Below, piece by piece: positions 17,720 to 26,121 of a stretch of DNA of 64,000 nt. The notes under the pieces are model-generated. The model did no database searches. It had not been told where the DNA came from and was given only the letters and a program-made list of their open reading frames with translations. This stretch comes from UBA1447 sp964627535 (GTDB lineage: Bacteria; Bacillota; Clostridia; Oscillospirales; Acutalibacteraceae). The DNA is taken from contig CAZVJW010000007.1 in assembly GCA_964627535.1 (NCBI GenBank), positions 43,829 to 107,828 on the forward strand, read 5' to 3'. Position 1 is the stretch's first letter. Each line of letters opens with the position of its first letter. Both the position numbers and the translations under genes were made by a program.

Positions 17720-18547
17720 ATGAACGGTATTGTTTTTGATATTCAGCGATTTTCGATTGATGACGGACCGGGCATCAGAACAACCGTGTTTTTAAAGGGA
17801 TGCGGGTTAAGGTGCCTGTGGTGCCACAATCCGGAAGGGCTGCAGGAATGCCCCGAGATTATGTTTTTTCCGCAAAAGTGCATCGGCTGTGGGAAATGCT
17901 TCCAAGTCTGTTTGCAAAAATGCCACAAGACTGAGAACGGTACCAGAGAATTTTTAAGAGAATACTGCCTTCGCTGCGGCAAATGCGCTGAAGTGTGTTA
18001 TTCGGGAGCCTTGAGCGTATCCGGAAAGAGCATGTCCGCGGCTGAAGTTGTTGCTGAAATCGAAAAGGACGGCATGTTTTACGAAAACTCCGGGGGGGGA
18101 GTAACCTTTTCGGGCGGAGAGCCTTTGCTTCAGGCGGATTTTATGCGGGAAATGATGATCATGTGCAAAAAACTCGGATACAGCTGCGCGGTGGAAACCG
18201 CAGGAAATACCGCATGGAGTGAATTTGAAAAAATCTTGCCTTATACCGACCTGTTCCTTTATGATATTAAAGCGATTGACGAAAAACTCCACAAAAAGGT
18301 GACGGGAGCGGGTAACAAACGGATTATCGGCAACCTCAGAAAGCTGGCGGGTGAAAAACCGGAGATATGGATAAGAACGCCGGAGATTCCCGGCATCAAC
18401 GATACCCCGGAGGAAAAGCAGAAGCTTTCCGAACTGCTGCTGGAGCTTAAGGCGGTCAAAACCCATGTTTATATGCCTTATCACCGGCTTGGCGAAAGCA
18501 AGTATACAAGTTTAGGACTTCTGCCGCCATTCCTTCCAACCCTTTAA
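17720..18547 (+). CDS. Glycyl radical enzyme activating enzyme (radical SAM)
   Basis: This enzyme uses S-adenosylmethionine and a 4Fe-4S cluster to abstract hydrogen from Gly764 of the enzyme encoded upstream. Of 275 residues, Cys28, Cys32 and Cys35 form the CxxxCxxC radical SAM motif (GCGLRCLWCHN). An inserted ferredoxin-like domain carries CIGCGKCFQVC (54-64) and CLRCGKCAEVC (83-93), the two extra clusters found in activases other than that of PFL. SGGEPLLQ and TAGNTAW are conserved. The protein stops soon after GESKYTSLG, about 20 residues earlier than most relatives, so the C-terminus is short. The ribosome site is CGGAGGG. Confidence 0.92.
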   Translation: MNGIVFDIQRFSIDDGPGIRTTVFLKGCGLRCLWCHNPEGLQECPEIMFFPQKCIGCGKCFQVCLQKCHKTENGTREFLREYCLRCGKCAEVCYSGALSVSGKSMSAAEVVAEIEKDGMFYENSGGGVTFSGGEPLLQADFMREMMIMCKKLGYSCAVETAGNTAWSEFEKILPYTDLFLYDIKAIDEKLHKKVTGAGNKRIIGNLRKLAGEKPEIWIRTPEIPGINDTPEEKQKLSELLLELKAVKTHVYMPYHRLGESKYTSLGLLPPFLPTL

Positions 18548-18566
18548 TTATTTTGACAATATATAA

Positions 18567-18597
18567 TCAAGCCACGGCTAAAAAAGCCGTGGCTTGA
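18567..18597. terminator. Hairpin after the activase gene
   Basis: TCAAGCCACGGCT (18567-18579) and AGCCGTGGCTTGA (18585-18597) form a 13-bp perfect stem with an A-rich loop. There is no T-run directly after it. The palindromic element that abuts it may complete termination for the convergent genes on both sides. Confidence 0.65.
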
Positions 18598-18699
18598 TAC
18601 TAATCCATCTTAAAAACATAGCTAAAAATCTGCATAAAACCCCATAAATCAAAGCTTTTGCTTGGTTTTTTTAGAGGTTTTTTAATCGTGAATTAGTAT
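18597..18699. repeat. Palindromic 3'-end element, family 1, copy B
   Basis: This 103-bp copy starts ATACTAATCC and ends GAATTAGTAT, with the same AATCAAAGC/GCTTG core. It sits between the convergent activase and LRR-protein genes, its right end 5 bases from the stop codon of the minus-strand gene. Confidence 0.85.
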
Positions 18700-18704
18700 G
18701 ACTG

Positions 18705-20903
18705 CTAAAAGGATATAATTTTTCCTGAGGCAAACCTTAAAATCATAAGCGCGTCAAGCGAATCGGTCTCGCTGTCTTTGTTTATATCGGCAACGAGTTT
18801 TTGAGCATCTGTCAGTGTAATCTTCCCGGAGGCTGAACGTAATAACATCAAGGCATCAAGAGAATCAATGTTTACATCAGTATTCAAATCGCCGATCATA
18901 CTCCAAAGCGCAGTATATGTTGCGTTATCAGCTCCAACCGTTGCGGAAACTGCCTGATCCCAACCGGTAAAAATATAACCTGCTCTTGATACTGTCGGTG
19001 GGGTAATGGTTTCACCATAGTGCATTAAACTGTTTGTGCTTCCTGTTCCGCCGTTTGCATCAAAGGTGATTATATAACTGTTGATCTGCCACTCCGCCGT
19101 ATAGGTCGCGCTATTTCCGGGAACTGTCGTGGGAACCGAAGGCGCCCAACCGATGAAATAATAGCCTTCTCTTGAAACATCCGGTGCGGTAAGCGGACCT
19201 CCCGGGGTCATTTCCGTACGTGTATCGCCTTCACCGCCGTTGGCATCAAAAATTATCATTACCGTTGCCGGCGAAGTCGGAGACCAAATAGCCGACACCG
19301 TAACATCATGAGCCGGCATTATAAACGACCCCATGGACCATCCTAAAAATGTATAACCCGGCCTTGTAGGGAGTTCAAGCATAACATCCGGAACATAAAT
19401 CGGGTCGTTAAGCGGGTCCGGAGATTGAAGGCTTACCTTGAATTGAGGGAAAGTAGTTATCGTTACCATTGTTCCGGCAGGTATCAAATAGTCTAATACC
19501 ATACCGCCGCTTCCCCCGTTTTCGTCGAAGTCAAGGTGATATCTCGGGTTGCTCCACTTAGCGTAAAGGGTTTGATCCGATGTTATTGTCACCATAGTGG
19601 TGCTGTAAATGCATGTTCCGCTGCCGTCTGTACCTGTATACCATCCGCTGAAAACCTTACCTGATTTTGTTGGTTCCGGTAAAGTCCCGTAAGTGAGACC
19701 GGTCGTTACCGTTATGGTTGCCGGCGAGACCGTGCCGCCCTGCGGGTCAAAAGTGACAGTGAAAACGGTGACAGGTATCCATTTGGCATAAAGGGTTTGC
19801 GCCGATGTAATTGATACATAATTAGTTGCGTAAACTCTGGTTCCCGCGCCGCCCGGACTAGTATACCAGCCCGAAAAAACATAATCTGTCCTTGACGGTG
19901 TCGGTAAGGTACCGTAGCTGTTTAAATATATGACGGTTATGGATGACGGCGTTACCGTGCCGCCCTGTGCGTCAAAAGTGACTGTAAAAGTGCTTGCCGC
20001 CCATTGCGCCTTATAGGTTGTGCTTTTTTGTGGAACGGTCGCAGGTACCAAAGGTGACCAGCCTGTAAAAGTATAGCCGGCTTTTGTAATAACGGGCGCA
20101 GTAAGTGCCAAGCCAGGCAGCATCGGGTTGCTTGTGCCTCCTATGCCGCCGTTGGCATTGAAGACAATGGTTGAATAACCGGGTATTTCGGTTAGATAGC
20201 CGTACCAAGGGCTGATAAAACCCGTTTTACCGCTTAAATAAAATACGGTAAAACCCGAAGCACAGCCCAAAAAAACCGTGTTTCCTAAAGTTGGCGCATT
20301 GCCTAAAAAGTATGCTGAGGCTAAACTTGTACAATTTTTGAAAGCATTGTTGCCGATACTGCTCACATGGTCGCCGATGGTCACTGTAGTCAGACCGTCG
20401 CTATAAACAAATGCGCCGCCGTTAATAGTGGTTACACTGTTTGGTATCACTACCTCGGTCAGACCGTCACAACCCTGAAAAGCAGTTGAGCCGATGACTG
20501 TTAAACTGTCAGGCAGGTTTAGGGAAGTCAGGTGTGTGCAATTCAAGAAAGCGCCGCTGCCAATTGCTGTGACATTTGTCCCAAATACCAAATCGGTCAT
20601 TCCGCTGCAACCCCAGAAGGCAGAACTGCCGATAGTCGTCACACTGTTTGGTATAACAACACTTGTTATCGCCGTATTGTTCAGAAAGACCTGCGAACCG
20701 ATATCGGTCACCGAATAACCGCCCAATTCGGCAGGGATGTTTATGACGCCGCCTGTACCGCTATAAGCAGTAATCGTCGCCTTTGAGTCTGTAACCGTAT
20801 AGGTGTAAACTCCGCTTGTTAAAGCGGAGGACATGATTGATCCTGCAGGGAAAACGAACAAAACCATCACGAAGACCATAATAGCTGACAACACTTTTTT
20901 CAT
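18705..20903 (-). CDS. Secreted LRR (BspA-like) / InlB-repeat protein with C-terminal dockerin
   Basis: The 732-residue exported protein has a signal peptide (about 1-28) and then five or six BspA-type leucine-rich repeats (about 60-235; IPNSVTTIGSSAFWGC is one unit). Several Listeria-Bacteroides (InlB_B/Flg_new) repeats follow at about 245-668, each with 'TFDAQGGT...GYTFTGW..' features. A type I dockerin ends the protein (about 669-732), with two Ca-binding repeats, GDLNTDVNIDSLDALMLLR and ADINKDSETDSLDALMILR. Binding to a substrate or host surface through the repeats, with docking to a cohesin, is likely. No cohesin gene is in the window. GGGGGAG precedes the start. Confidence 0.88.
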   Translation of the reverse strand: MKKVLSAIMVFVMVLFVFPAGSIMSSALTSGVYTYTVTDSKATITAYSGTGGVINIPAELGGYSVTDIGSQVFLNNTAITSVVIPNSVTTIGSSAFWGCSGMTDLVFGTNVTAIGSGAFLNCTHLTSLNLPDSLTVIGSTAFQGCDGLTEVVIPNSVTTINGGAFVYSDGLTTVTIGDHVSSIGNNAFKNCTSLASAYFLGNAPTLGNTVFLGCASGFTVFYLSGKTGFISPWYGYLTEIPGYSTIVFNANGGIGGTSNPMLPGLALTAPVITKAGYTFTGWSPLVPATVPQKSTTYKAQWAASTFTVTFDAQGGTVTPSSITVIYLNSYGTLPTPSRTDYVFSGWYTSPGGAGTRVYATNYVSITSAQTLYAKWIPVTVFTVTFDPQGGTVSPATITVTTGLTYGTLPEPTKSGKVFSGWYTGTDGSGTCIYSTTMVTITSDQTLYAKWSNPRYHLDFDENGGSGGMVLDYLIPAGTMVTITTFPQFKVSLQSPDPLNDPIYVPDVMLELPTRPGYTFLGWSMGSFIMPAHDVTVSAIWSPTSPATVMIIFDANGGEGDTRTEMTPGGPLTAPDVSREGYYFIGWAPSVPTTVPGNSATYTAEWQINSYIITFDANGGTGSTNSLMHYGETITPPTVSRAGYIFTGWDQAVSATVGADNATYTALWSMIGDLNTDVNIDSLDALMLLRSASGKITLTDAQKLVADINKDSETDSLDALMILRFASGKIISF

Positions 20904-21244
20904 AATAATTCTCCCCCCAAAATTGACATGTTAAGCGGATGTGATTTTTTTTGCTTTTATAGCCGCCAAAACCGGAACAGAGAAACCAAAACCGGAAACT
21001 ATGCCTGACTATATATTGCGGAAAAAACACGCCCTATTAAATTTTATACTGTCTATTGTATTTCTAAACAAAACAGTTTTTACAGAAACTTATATTAACA
21101 ATATATTACACTTTAATTATATAATAAAATTCCATATTGTCAACAGAATGGTATGTTTTGCATGTAGAATTTCAGCCTGCAGATTTGTGTATTATTACTA
21201 AATACAAAAAATAAGCGGGCAGCAATACGATTTAAAATCATATA
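20904..21244. other. AT-rich intergenic region, no gene seen
   Basis: About 340 bases upstream of the minus-strand LRR gene, very AT-rich from 21040 on. It must hold that gene's promoter, but I could not single out a convincing -35/-10 pair. No open frame with a ribosome site is present. Confidence 0.5.
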
Positions 21245-21336
21245 ATACTAATTACTCATAAAAACCTAACTAAAAAATCAGCATAAAACCCTATAAATCA
21301 AAGATTTAACTTAGCTTTTTAATCGTGAATTAGTAT
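21245..21336. repeat. Palindromic 3'-end element, family 1, copy C
   Basis: This shorter copy (92 bp) has full ends ATACTAATTAC and GTGAATTAGTAT, but its central hairpin is reduced by about 10 bases (CAAAGATTTAACTTAG). It lies 31 bases beyond the stop of the minus-strand gene that ends at 21368. Confidence 0.82.
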
Positions 21337-21367
21337 AAACTGCCCGCTGAGTGTATGAGTTATTTTC

Positions 21368-23374
21368 TTATTCCGTAACCGCCAGCGCCATGCTCCAAAC
21401 CGGAAGAGCGGGCAGGCGGAATACTCTGTAATCACCGTCTTCTCCGCTGCAGCTCACGACGGTTTCGGTCATATTCTTATCCGTTACGCGCAGTTTGCTG
21501 TAATTTGTCAGCACCTTCAAGGCTGCATTCTCGGCCGTATCCATGCTTTGGTTGAGCAGAGTGATTATTTTTTGCCCGCCGGCATTTTCCCTTGCCCAAA
21601 GGCCAACCTTGTGCAGTGAGGAAATATAAGCCGGTACAGTGTCTTTGGTCAGCCAGCGAATAACATTTTTACATTGCTCCGATTTTGAGTGGCTGAGCAC
21701 AAAACTCCACGGGTAATACCCTGCGACGCAAATTCGCCCGCCGAGCTTGTTTTCGAACACGCCCATGCTGCAGGCGGCTTTGATTTTATTGCCGTAATCC
21801 ACTGCTTTGGCAAGGCTCTGCGCGCCTTGCGCCGGGGGTTCCAAAACAGCGCAAGGGCATTGCCAGAAGGACTGCCTGCAGTCCCGCATACGGCCCTCCT
21901 GGCCCACGTTCAGCGGATGGTCATTCAGCACTTCAATGCAGTCGATTTCATCATATCCGGTCACCTTGAACCCCGTCAGTTCGCCGTAGCCCATTTCATT
22001 GAGTGTTTCCAGTGCCGGTCCGTCCAGGTAAACCCCCTTGGCAAGCCAGCCGAGCAGCTCTTTTTCGCTAAACGAATAAGGCGTAAAACTGCGGAACATG
22101 GCCATCTGCGCCTGTTCGGGGCTGTAAGCCATGGGGATGCCGATTTCAAACCATTCGTCTGCAAAATGGGGGTCAATACTTTCCGGCGGGCCGAACCATT
22201 TACCGCGCAGATTGCGGGGGGCTTCACTGTCCTTGTTCCAGCCGGTGAAGACACCATGCGTCAAAAGCCTGCCCTGCGCCGCTGCAAGCGCATCGTAAAA
22301 CGGGCGCTGCCTTTTGATTTCTTTCAGAAGCGGACCCTTTTCAAGCACGATATCCTCGTAAAGGTTCATAATATTCAGCGCGGCGCCCGTGCAGCCGGCC
22401 GCAATATAGGCGGAAACCTCGGCGGCATTGATGTGGATGCTCTTGCCGAGCGCCTCGTAATTGAAGTTTTCGATTTCGGATTGGATAGACCGCACTTCCT
22501 GCGGCAATAGTGCTATCTGCCTGCCGATGTCATGCGCTTTGCCCGCCATTTCCTTCAGGCTGGTGTCGCGGTAAAAGCCGGCGCCCGGCCGCCACATAAC
22601 TTCCTGCTTCGCGGGGCCTGCGAGCAACCCTGCCTGTGTATCAAAATCATAGCCGTCGGAATAGCGCTCACCGGTCATGAATCCGATTTTGACAGCGGGG
22701 TTTATGCTGTGAACGGTTTTTTCAATGGTCACAAACAGGCGGTTAATGGTGTTGCGTTTGCCCTGCAGCCACAGCTTGCGGAAAGCCAGTTTTTCTTTGA
22801 TCTCCCCGCTGTTCAGCTTGTCCGCAATGGTTTCCCTGGTGTAAAGAGTGCCGGAAAGCTTGGCGAATTCGGCGAGGCATTTATCGCAGAAACAGTCGGA
22901 GCCGATATCGCCGTGCCCGGAGCGGACATCGTCATCAATCCAGATAAAATCGGGTTCGGTTTGCGTTATTACCGTGTAAAGCGGGATGACATATTCCCGC
23001 ACGAAATTTTCATCATTCGGGCAGAAGGAACCGAGGCAGATTTTGCCTTCCGGCCCAGTCCTTCGGGTATAATCGCCTTTCAGCGAATTCTCCAGATTTT
23101 CGTTGTGATGCCCCATGGTCGAGAGGATGTTGACGCCGCAGGAGTATCCGCGCGCTTTCGCGGCGAGGATGCTTGCTTTCATGATCGGCGCGTAATTGTA
23201 TACGGTCTGCAGCGGCAGGGGCGGATGGGTGAACCCGGAAAAAAGCGCCAGTTCATCAACTGCGCCTTTATTGGCGTCCAGCAAATCCAGAAGCTCCGTG
23301 AACATTCCATTGTCCTGCCATCTTTGCGTCGGCACGCGGATTGACATGAAAGCCCTCTTGATATTTTTATCCAT
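21368..23374 (-). CDS. Putative glycoside hydrolase-like protein (TIM-barrel)
   Basis: I do not recognise the exact family. The 668 residues have no signal peptide. The N-terminal 380 residues look like a TIM barrel: ELALFSGFTHPP, RGYSCGVNILSTMGHH, a DFIWIDDDVRSGHGDIG strand end with clustered Asp, a small Cys cluster CFCDKC, and KIGFMTGERY. The middle looks like a beta-galactosidase-type flavodoxin-like domain (LLGWLAKGVYLDGPALETL), and the end is beta-rich. This arrangement recalls GH42-like enzymes, so a glycosidase role is inferred. It is the third gene of a minus-strand glycosidase operon, 12 bases after the previous stop. Confidence 0.6.
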   Translation of the reverse strand: MDKNIKRAFMSIRVPTQRWQDNGMFTELLDLLDANKGAVDELALFSGFTHPPLPLQTVYNYAPIMKASILAAKARGYSCGVNILSTMGHHNENLENSLKGDYTRRTGPEGKICLGSFCPNDENFVREYVIPLYTVITQTEPDFIWIDDDVRSGHGDIGSDCFCDKCLAEFAKLSGTLYTRETIADKLNSGEIKEKLAFRKLWLQGKRNTINRLFVTIEKTVHSINPAVKIGFMTGERYSDGYDFDTQAGLLAGPAKQEVMWRPGAGFYRDTSLKEMAGKAHDIGRQIALLPQEVRSIQSEIENFNYEALGKSIHINAAEVSAYIAAGCTGAALNIMNLYEDIVLEKGPLLKEIKRQRPFYDALAAAQGRLLTHGVFTGWNKDSEAPRNLRGKWFGPPESIDPHFADEWFEIGIPMAYSPEQAQMAMFRSFTPYSFSEKELLGWLAKGVYLDGPALETLNEMGYGELTGFKVTGYDEIDCIEVLNDHPLNVGQEGRMRDCRQSFWQCPCAVLEPPAQGAQSLAKAVDYGNKIKAACSMGVFENKLGGRICVAGYYPWSFVLSHSKSEQCKNVIRWLTKDTVPAYISSLHKVGLWARENAGGQKIITLLNQSMDTAENAALKVLTNYSKLRVTDKNMTETVVSCSGEDGDYRVFRLPALPVWSMALAVTE

Positions 23375-23386
23375 AATTTACCGTCC

Positions 23387-26083
23387 TCAATACATTCTGG
23401 GCAGCCCGAGCTGAGCGGTGCCCATTGTTTTCATTTTTTCGTTTTGTTCAAAAGCGACAGGCTGTGCCTTCCAGCTTAACAGAATGTTTTCGGCGGGTGA
23501 GAGCATATAGAGGCTGCCTGCCTGAGTTTCAAACTTCAGGATGGAATCCAACCCCAACGCCTCTTCTGTCAGGCTGAAACTGACGGTCTCATTTCCTTTT
23601 TCATCCAGAACCGTCACAAAAATCTTTTCTTCGTGCCACGGGTTTACCATTCTGCATTCACCGCCAAGGCGGCTTTCAACCCCAACCCAGCCGGCACTGC
23701 CGCGGGAATATTGGGTATTCACGATAAATCCGCCCTCGGCAGCGAGCATAAAACTGCCTTCCCAGTCACGGGGGAGAGCGGGGAACAAGCGGATAAATCC
23801 CTCGTGGCTTTGCAGCAGCATTTCGTTCAAGGCAGTGCAGACAATCGGCACAGCCTCAAAGGTGAAATGCCTGAACGGCCACGCGGGCGACAGCAATTTC
23901 TCTTTTGTTTTCACGTCCGTCACGGTGTTGGTATGCCAGCGGCTGTCTTTATCTTTCGTGAAAACCTCATACGGTCCGTAATGCCCGAACCCCTGGCAAT
24001 AAAACTGCCATGCCATAATGCTGTTTTCCGCCGCTTCCGCCGCTTCCACGGCAAGACCCAGACGCGCCAAAACTATTGGATACGGGCACCAGCCCATGCA
24101 CATGGCGCTGCCGGTGCCTGCCATGGAGCCGGCGCCGGTTATTTCGGGCGGTTTTGTCAAAGGATGCAGACGCACCTGGTCCACGCTCGTTTTGAAAAGC
24201 CCGCTTTCCCGGTCCTTTAACCCGATAAGCTCTGCGGGGAAAACAGGGGCGAATTCGGGGTCAGGTATGCCGTAATAGGCAGGGCGATCCGGGTTGCCGT
24301 GGCGGCACCTGATACGGTCACCTTTCTTTATCCCTTCCAAAGGTTTGGATATAAAATCGGGCAGATTTTCCCATTTAAAGTCTTTTCTGTCCTCGCCTTC
24401 AACCATCAGATATTTTCCGACCGTGAAAGCGCTGCCCGACATGACTTCGCAGCCTTTGCCCAACCCGTGTTTTAATATGCTGCGGCCGTCCGCCGTAATT
24501 TCGATTTCATCATCATCCAGGGCCTGTATATGGAAACCGTTCATGTTGTCCCCGATTTCCTGCCATAAGCCAAGCTCGCCGGCTTGATATCCCATCAATT
24601 CAGCGCATTCAACTCCGGCAGCCATCAGCGATTGAATCATCGCGGTGTCTGTTACCACTTCTTCAAAAAGAGGGGAGCCTTCATAAGCCTGCGAGCAGGG
24701 CGAACGGTAAACACCGTCTTTGCCTTTTTCAACCAGTGAAGCATAGTAGCGGGCAACCTCTTTGATAACCGGCCACGCCTTCTCTTCCAGGAAATGTTTG
24801 TCGCGGGTAAATTTATAATGCTTCCAAAAAAGCAGGGCGATTTGTGAACCGGGGGTTTCATTGTGCCAGCGGGAGCCTTTGTTGTTGCCCAGCCTGTCCA
24901 CCACATCGGCATAAAACGCGCCTTCATGGCCCTGATTGTTTTTGGCGTAAACAAGAGCGTTCGGCAGGGAGCGAAAGCGGAATTTATAGTATGGCTCGGT
25001 GAGTTCGGCGTGGTTGGCTGCATGCAGCGGCCAAATGAAATTCTGCATGTTCCAGTGGAAGTAGAAAACCCAGTTGGAAACATCGCGGTTCCAGCTCCAA
25101 ATGCCGTTGTTGAAGCGCGGCGGATATTCCGCGCGGCAGGAGGAATTGGCGTGGTAAAGGTTTAAGTACCAAATATTTTCAAGGTAATTGTTGGGGATGG
25201 AGATAAACGAAGCGTTCCAGAAGTTTTTCCAGTCCTTCGCGTGCGCTTTGTATAGCGCCTGCATGCTCTTTCCCGCTGCCTTGTCTAAAATCTTCAGCAC
25301 ATCGGCTTTAGGGTCGGGGGAATTTTCGGAAGTCAAAATAGTAAGCAGCAGCGTGAATTTTAACTTGTTAGCTTTTGCGGTGGTGAATCTGCCGCTGTGC
25401 CTGTTCAACCGTTCGGTGCTTTTTTTCATGCCGGTTATCCGAGCGCCCGCGACAAAATGCAATGTCCGGAGATCCTGCCGGATAAGAACAGTATCATCAA
25501 CAATTTCTGTCTGCGTGCCATCCAGCCCGATTGTTGCGTCGCGGTTGATGGCGCTGTACCAGTACGGATACGGGCGGCTGCCGAATCTTTCCATGACCGC
25601 TGTTGCTGATATTTCCTCATCGCAGTCCACTTCGCAGTCCACTGCTATTATCCGGTCGGGATGACTTGTAAAGGCGTTGAGCTTTACGTTGAGAAATGGC
25701 GTCTTAGATTCTATTTTTGCAGTTGCGTCCGCCAGACTGAGCCTGGCCTTGAACTCCTGCAAAAACAGCACATCAAAAACTGGCATTTGGAAGTCAATAA
25801 CAAGCCTTGCGCCGTGTTTCAGCGTGGGCTCATGGTCATATTCAATATGGTTTGTGGCGCCTCCCGGTTCCGGATAGTCATCAAAAAGGTCGCCCTTGTT
25901 GAGAGCTGCCATAAGTTTGCTGCCTTCGGTCCACAGCAGCAACCCCATATCGCCGTTGCCCAAAGGTATTCCCTGCAAAGCGTCCTCGGGAGGGGATCCG
26001 TAAACAACATCATGCTGCGCAAGGCTGCCCGGAAATTGGCGCTCCCATTTGCGGGTTTTGGGGTTGAATGCGGTTGATTCCAT
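23387..26083 (-). CDS. GH95-like / DUF5703-type glycosidase
   Basis: The 898-residue protein has no signal peptide. The N-terminal domain holds GIPLGNGDMGLLLWTEG, typical of GH95/DUF5703 beta-sandwich domains. An (alpha/alpha)6 toroid follows with WSWNRDVSNWVFYFHWNMQ, which lines up with the catalytic-Asn region of GH95 fucosidases (HLNINLQMNYW in the family), but the first Asn is His here and the second Asn is kept. The C-terminus has RLFPALPRDWEGSF, a typical GH95 ending. The activity may differ from alpha-L-fucosidase. Start by AAAGGGG; it lies 38 bases after the interrupted GH95 gene in the same operon. Confidence 0.75.
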   Translation of the reverse strand: MESTAFNPKTRKWERQFPGSLAQHDVVYGSPPEDALQGIPLGNGDMGLLLWTEGSKLMAALNKGDLFDDYPEPGGATNHIEYDHEPTLKHGARLVIDFQMPVFDVLFLQEFKARLSLADATAKIESKTPFLNVKLNAFTSHPDRIIAVDCEVDCDEEISATAVMERFGSRPYPYWYSAINRDATIGLDGTQTEIVDDTVLIRQDLRTLHFVAGARITGMKKSTERLNRHSGRFTTAKANKLKFTLLLTILTSENSPDPKADVLKILDKAAGKSMQALYKAHAKDWKNFWNASFISIPNNYLENIWYLNLYHANSSCRAEYPPRFNNGIWSWNRDVSNWVFYFHWNMQNFIWPLHAANHAELTEPYYKFRFRSLPNALVYAKNNQGHEGAFYADVVDRLGNNKGSRWHNETPGSQIALLFWKHYKFTRDKHFLEEKAWPVIKEVARYYASLVEKGKDGVYRSPCSQAYEGSPLFEEVVTDTAMIQSLMAAGVECAELMGYQAGELGLWQEIGDNMNGFHIQALDDDEIEITADGRSILKHGLGKGCEVMSGSAFTVGKYLMVEGEDRKDFKWENLPDFISKPLEGIKKGDRIRCRHGNPDRPAYYGIPDPEFAPVFPAELIGLKDRESGLFKTSVDQVRLHPLTKPPEITGAGSMAGTGSAMCMGWCPYPIVLARLGLAVEAAEAAENSIMAWQFYCQGFGHYGPYEVFTKDKDSRWHTNTVTDVKTKEKLLSPAWPFRHFTFEAVPIVCTALNEMLLQSHEGFIRLFPALPRDWEGSFMLAAEGGFIVNTQYSRGSAGWVGVESRLGGECRMVNPWHEEKIFVTVLDEKGNETVSFSLTEEALGLDSILKFETQAGSLYMLSPAENILLSWKAQPVAFEQNEKMKTMGTAQLGLPRMY

Positions 26084-26121
26084 AAATTACCCCTTTTCAT
26101 TCTTTGTATTATTTGAAATTC

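Noticed and set aside
21689..23344. Long plus-strand open frames of 273 and 270 codons opposite the TIM-barrel gene
   Set aside because: The minus-strand frame shows domain motifs and a ribosome site. The plus-strand frames have shadow-type composition (His/Arg/Ala rich) from GC-rich third positions.
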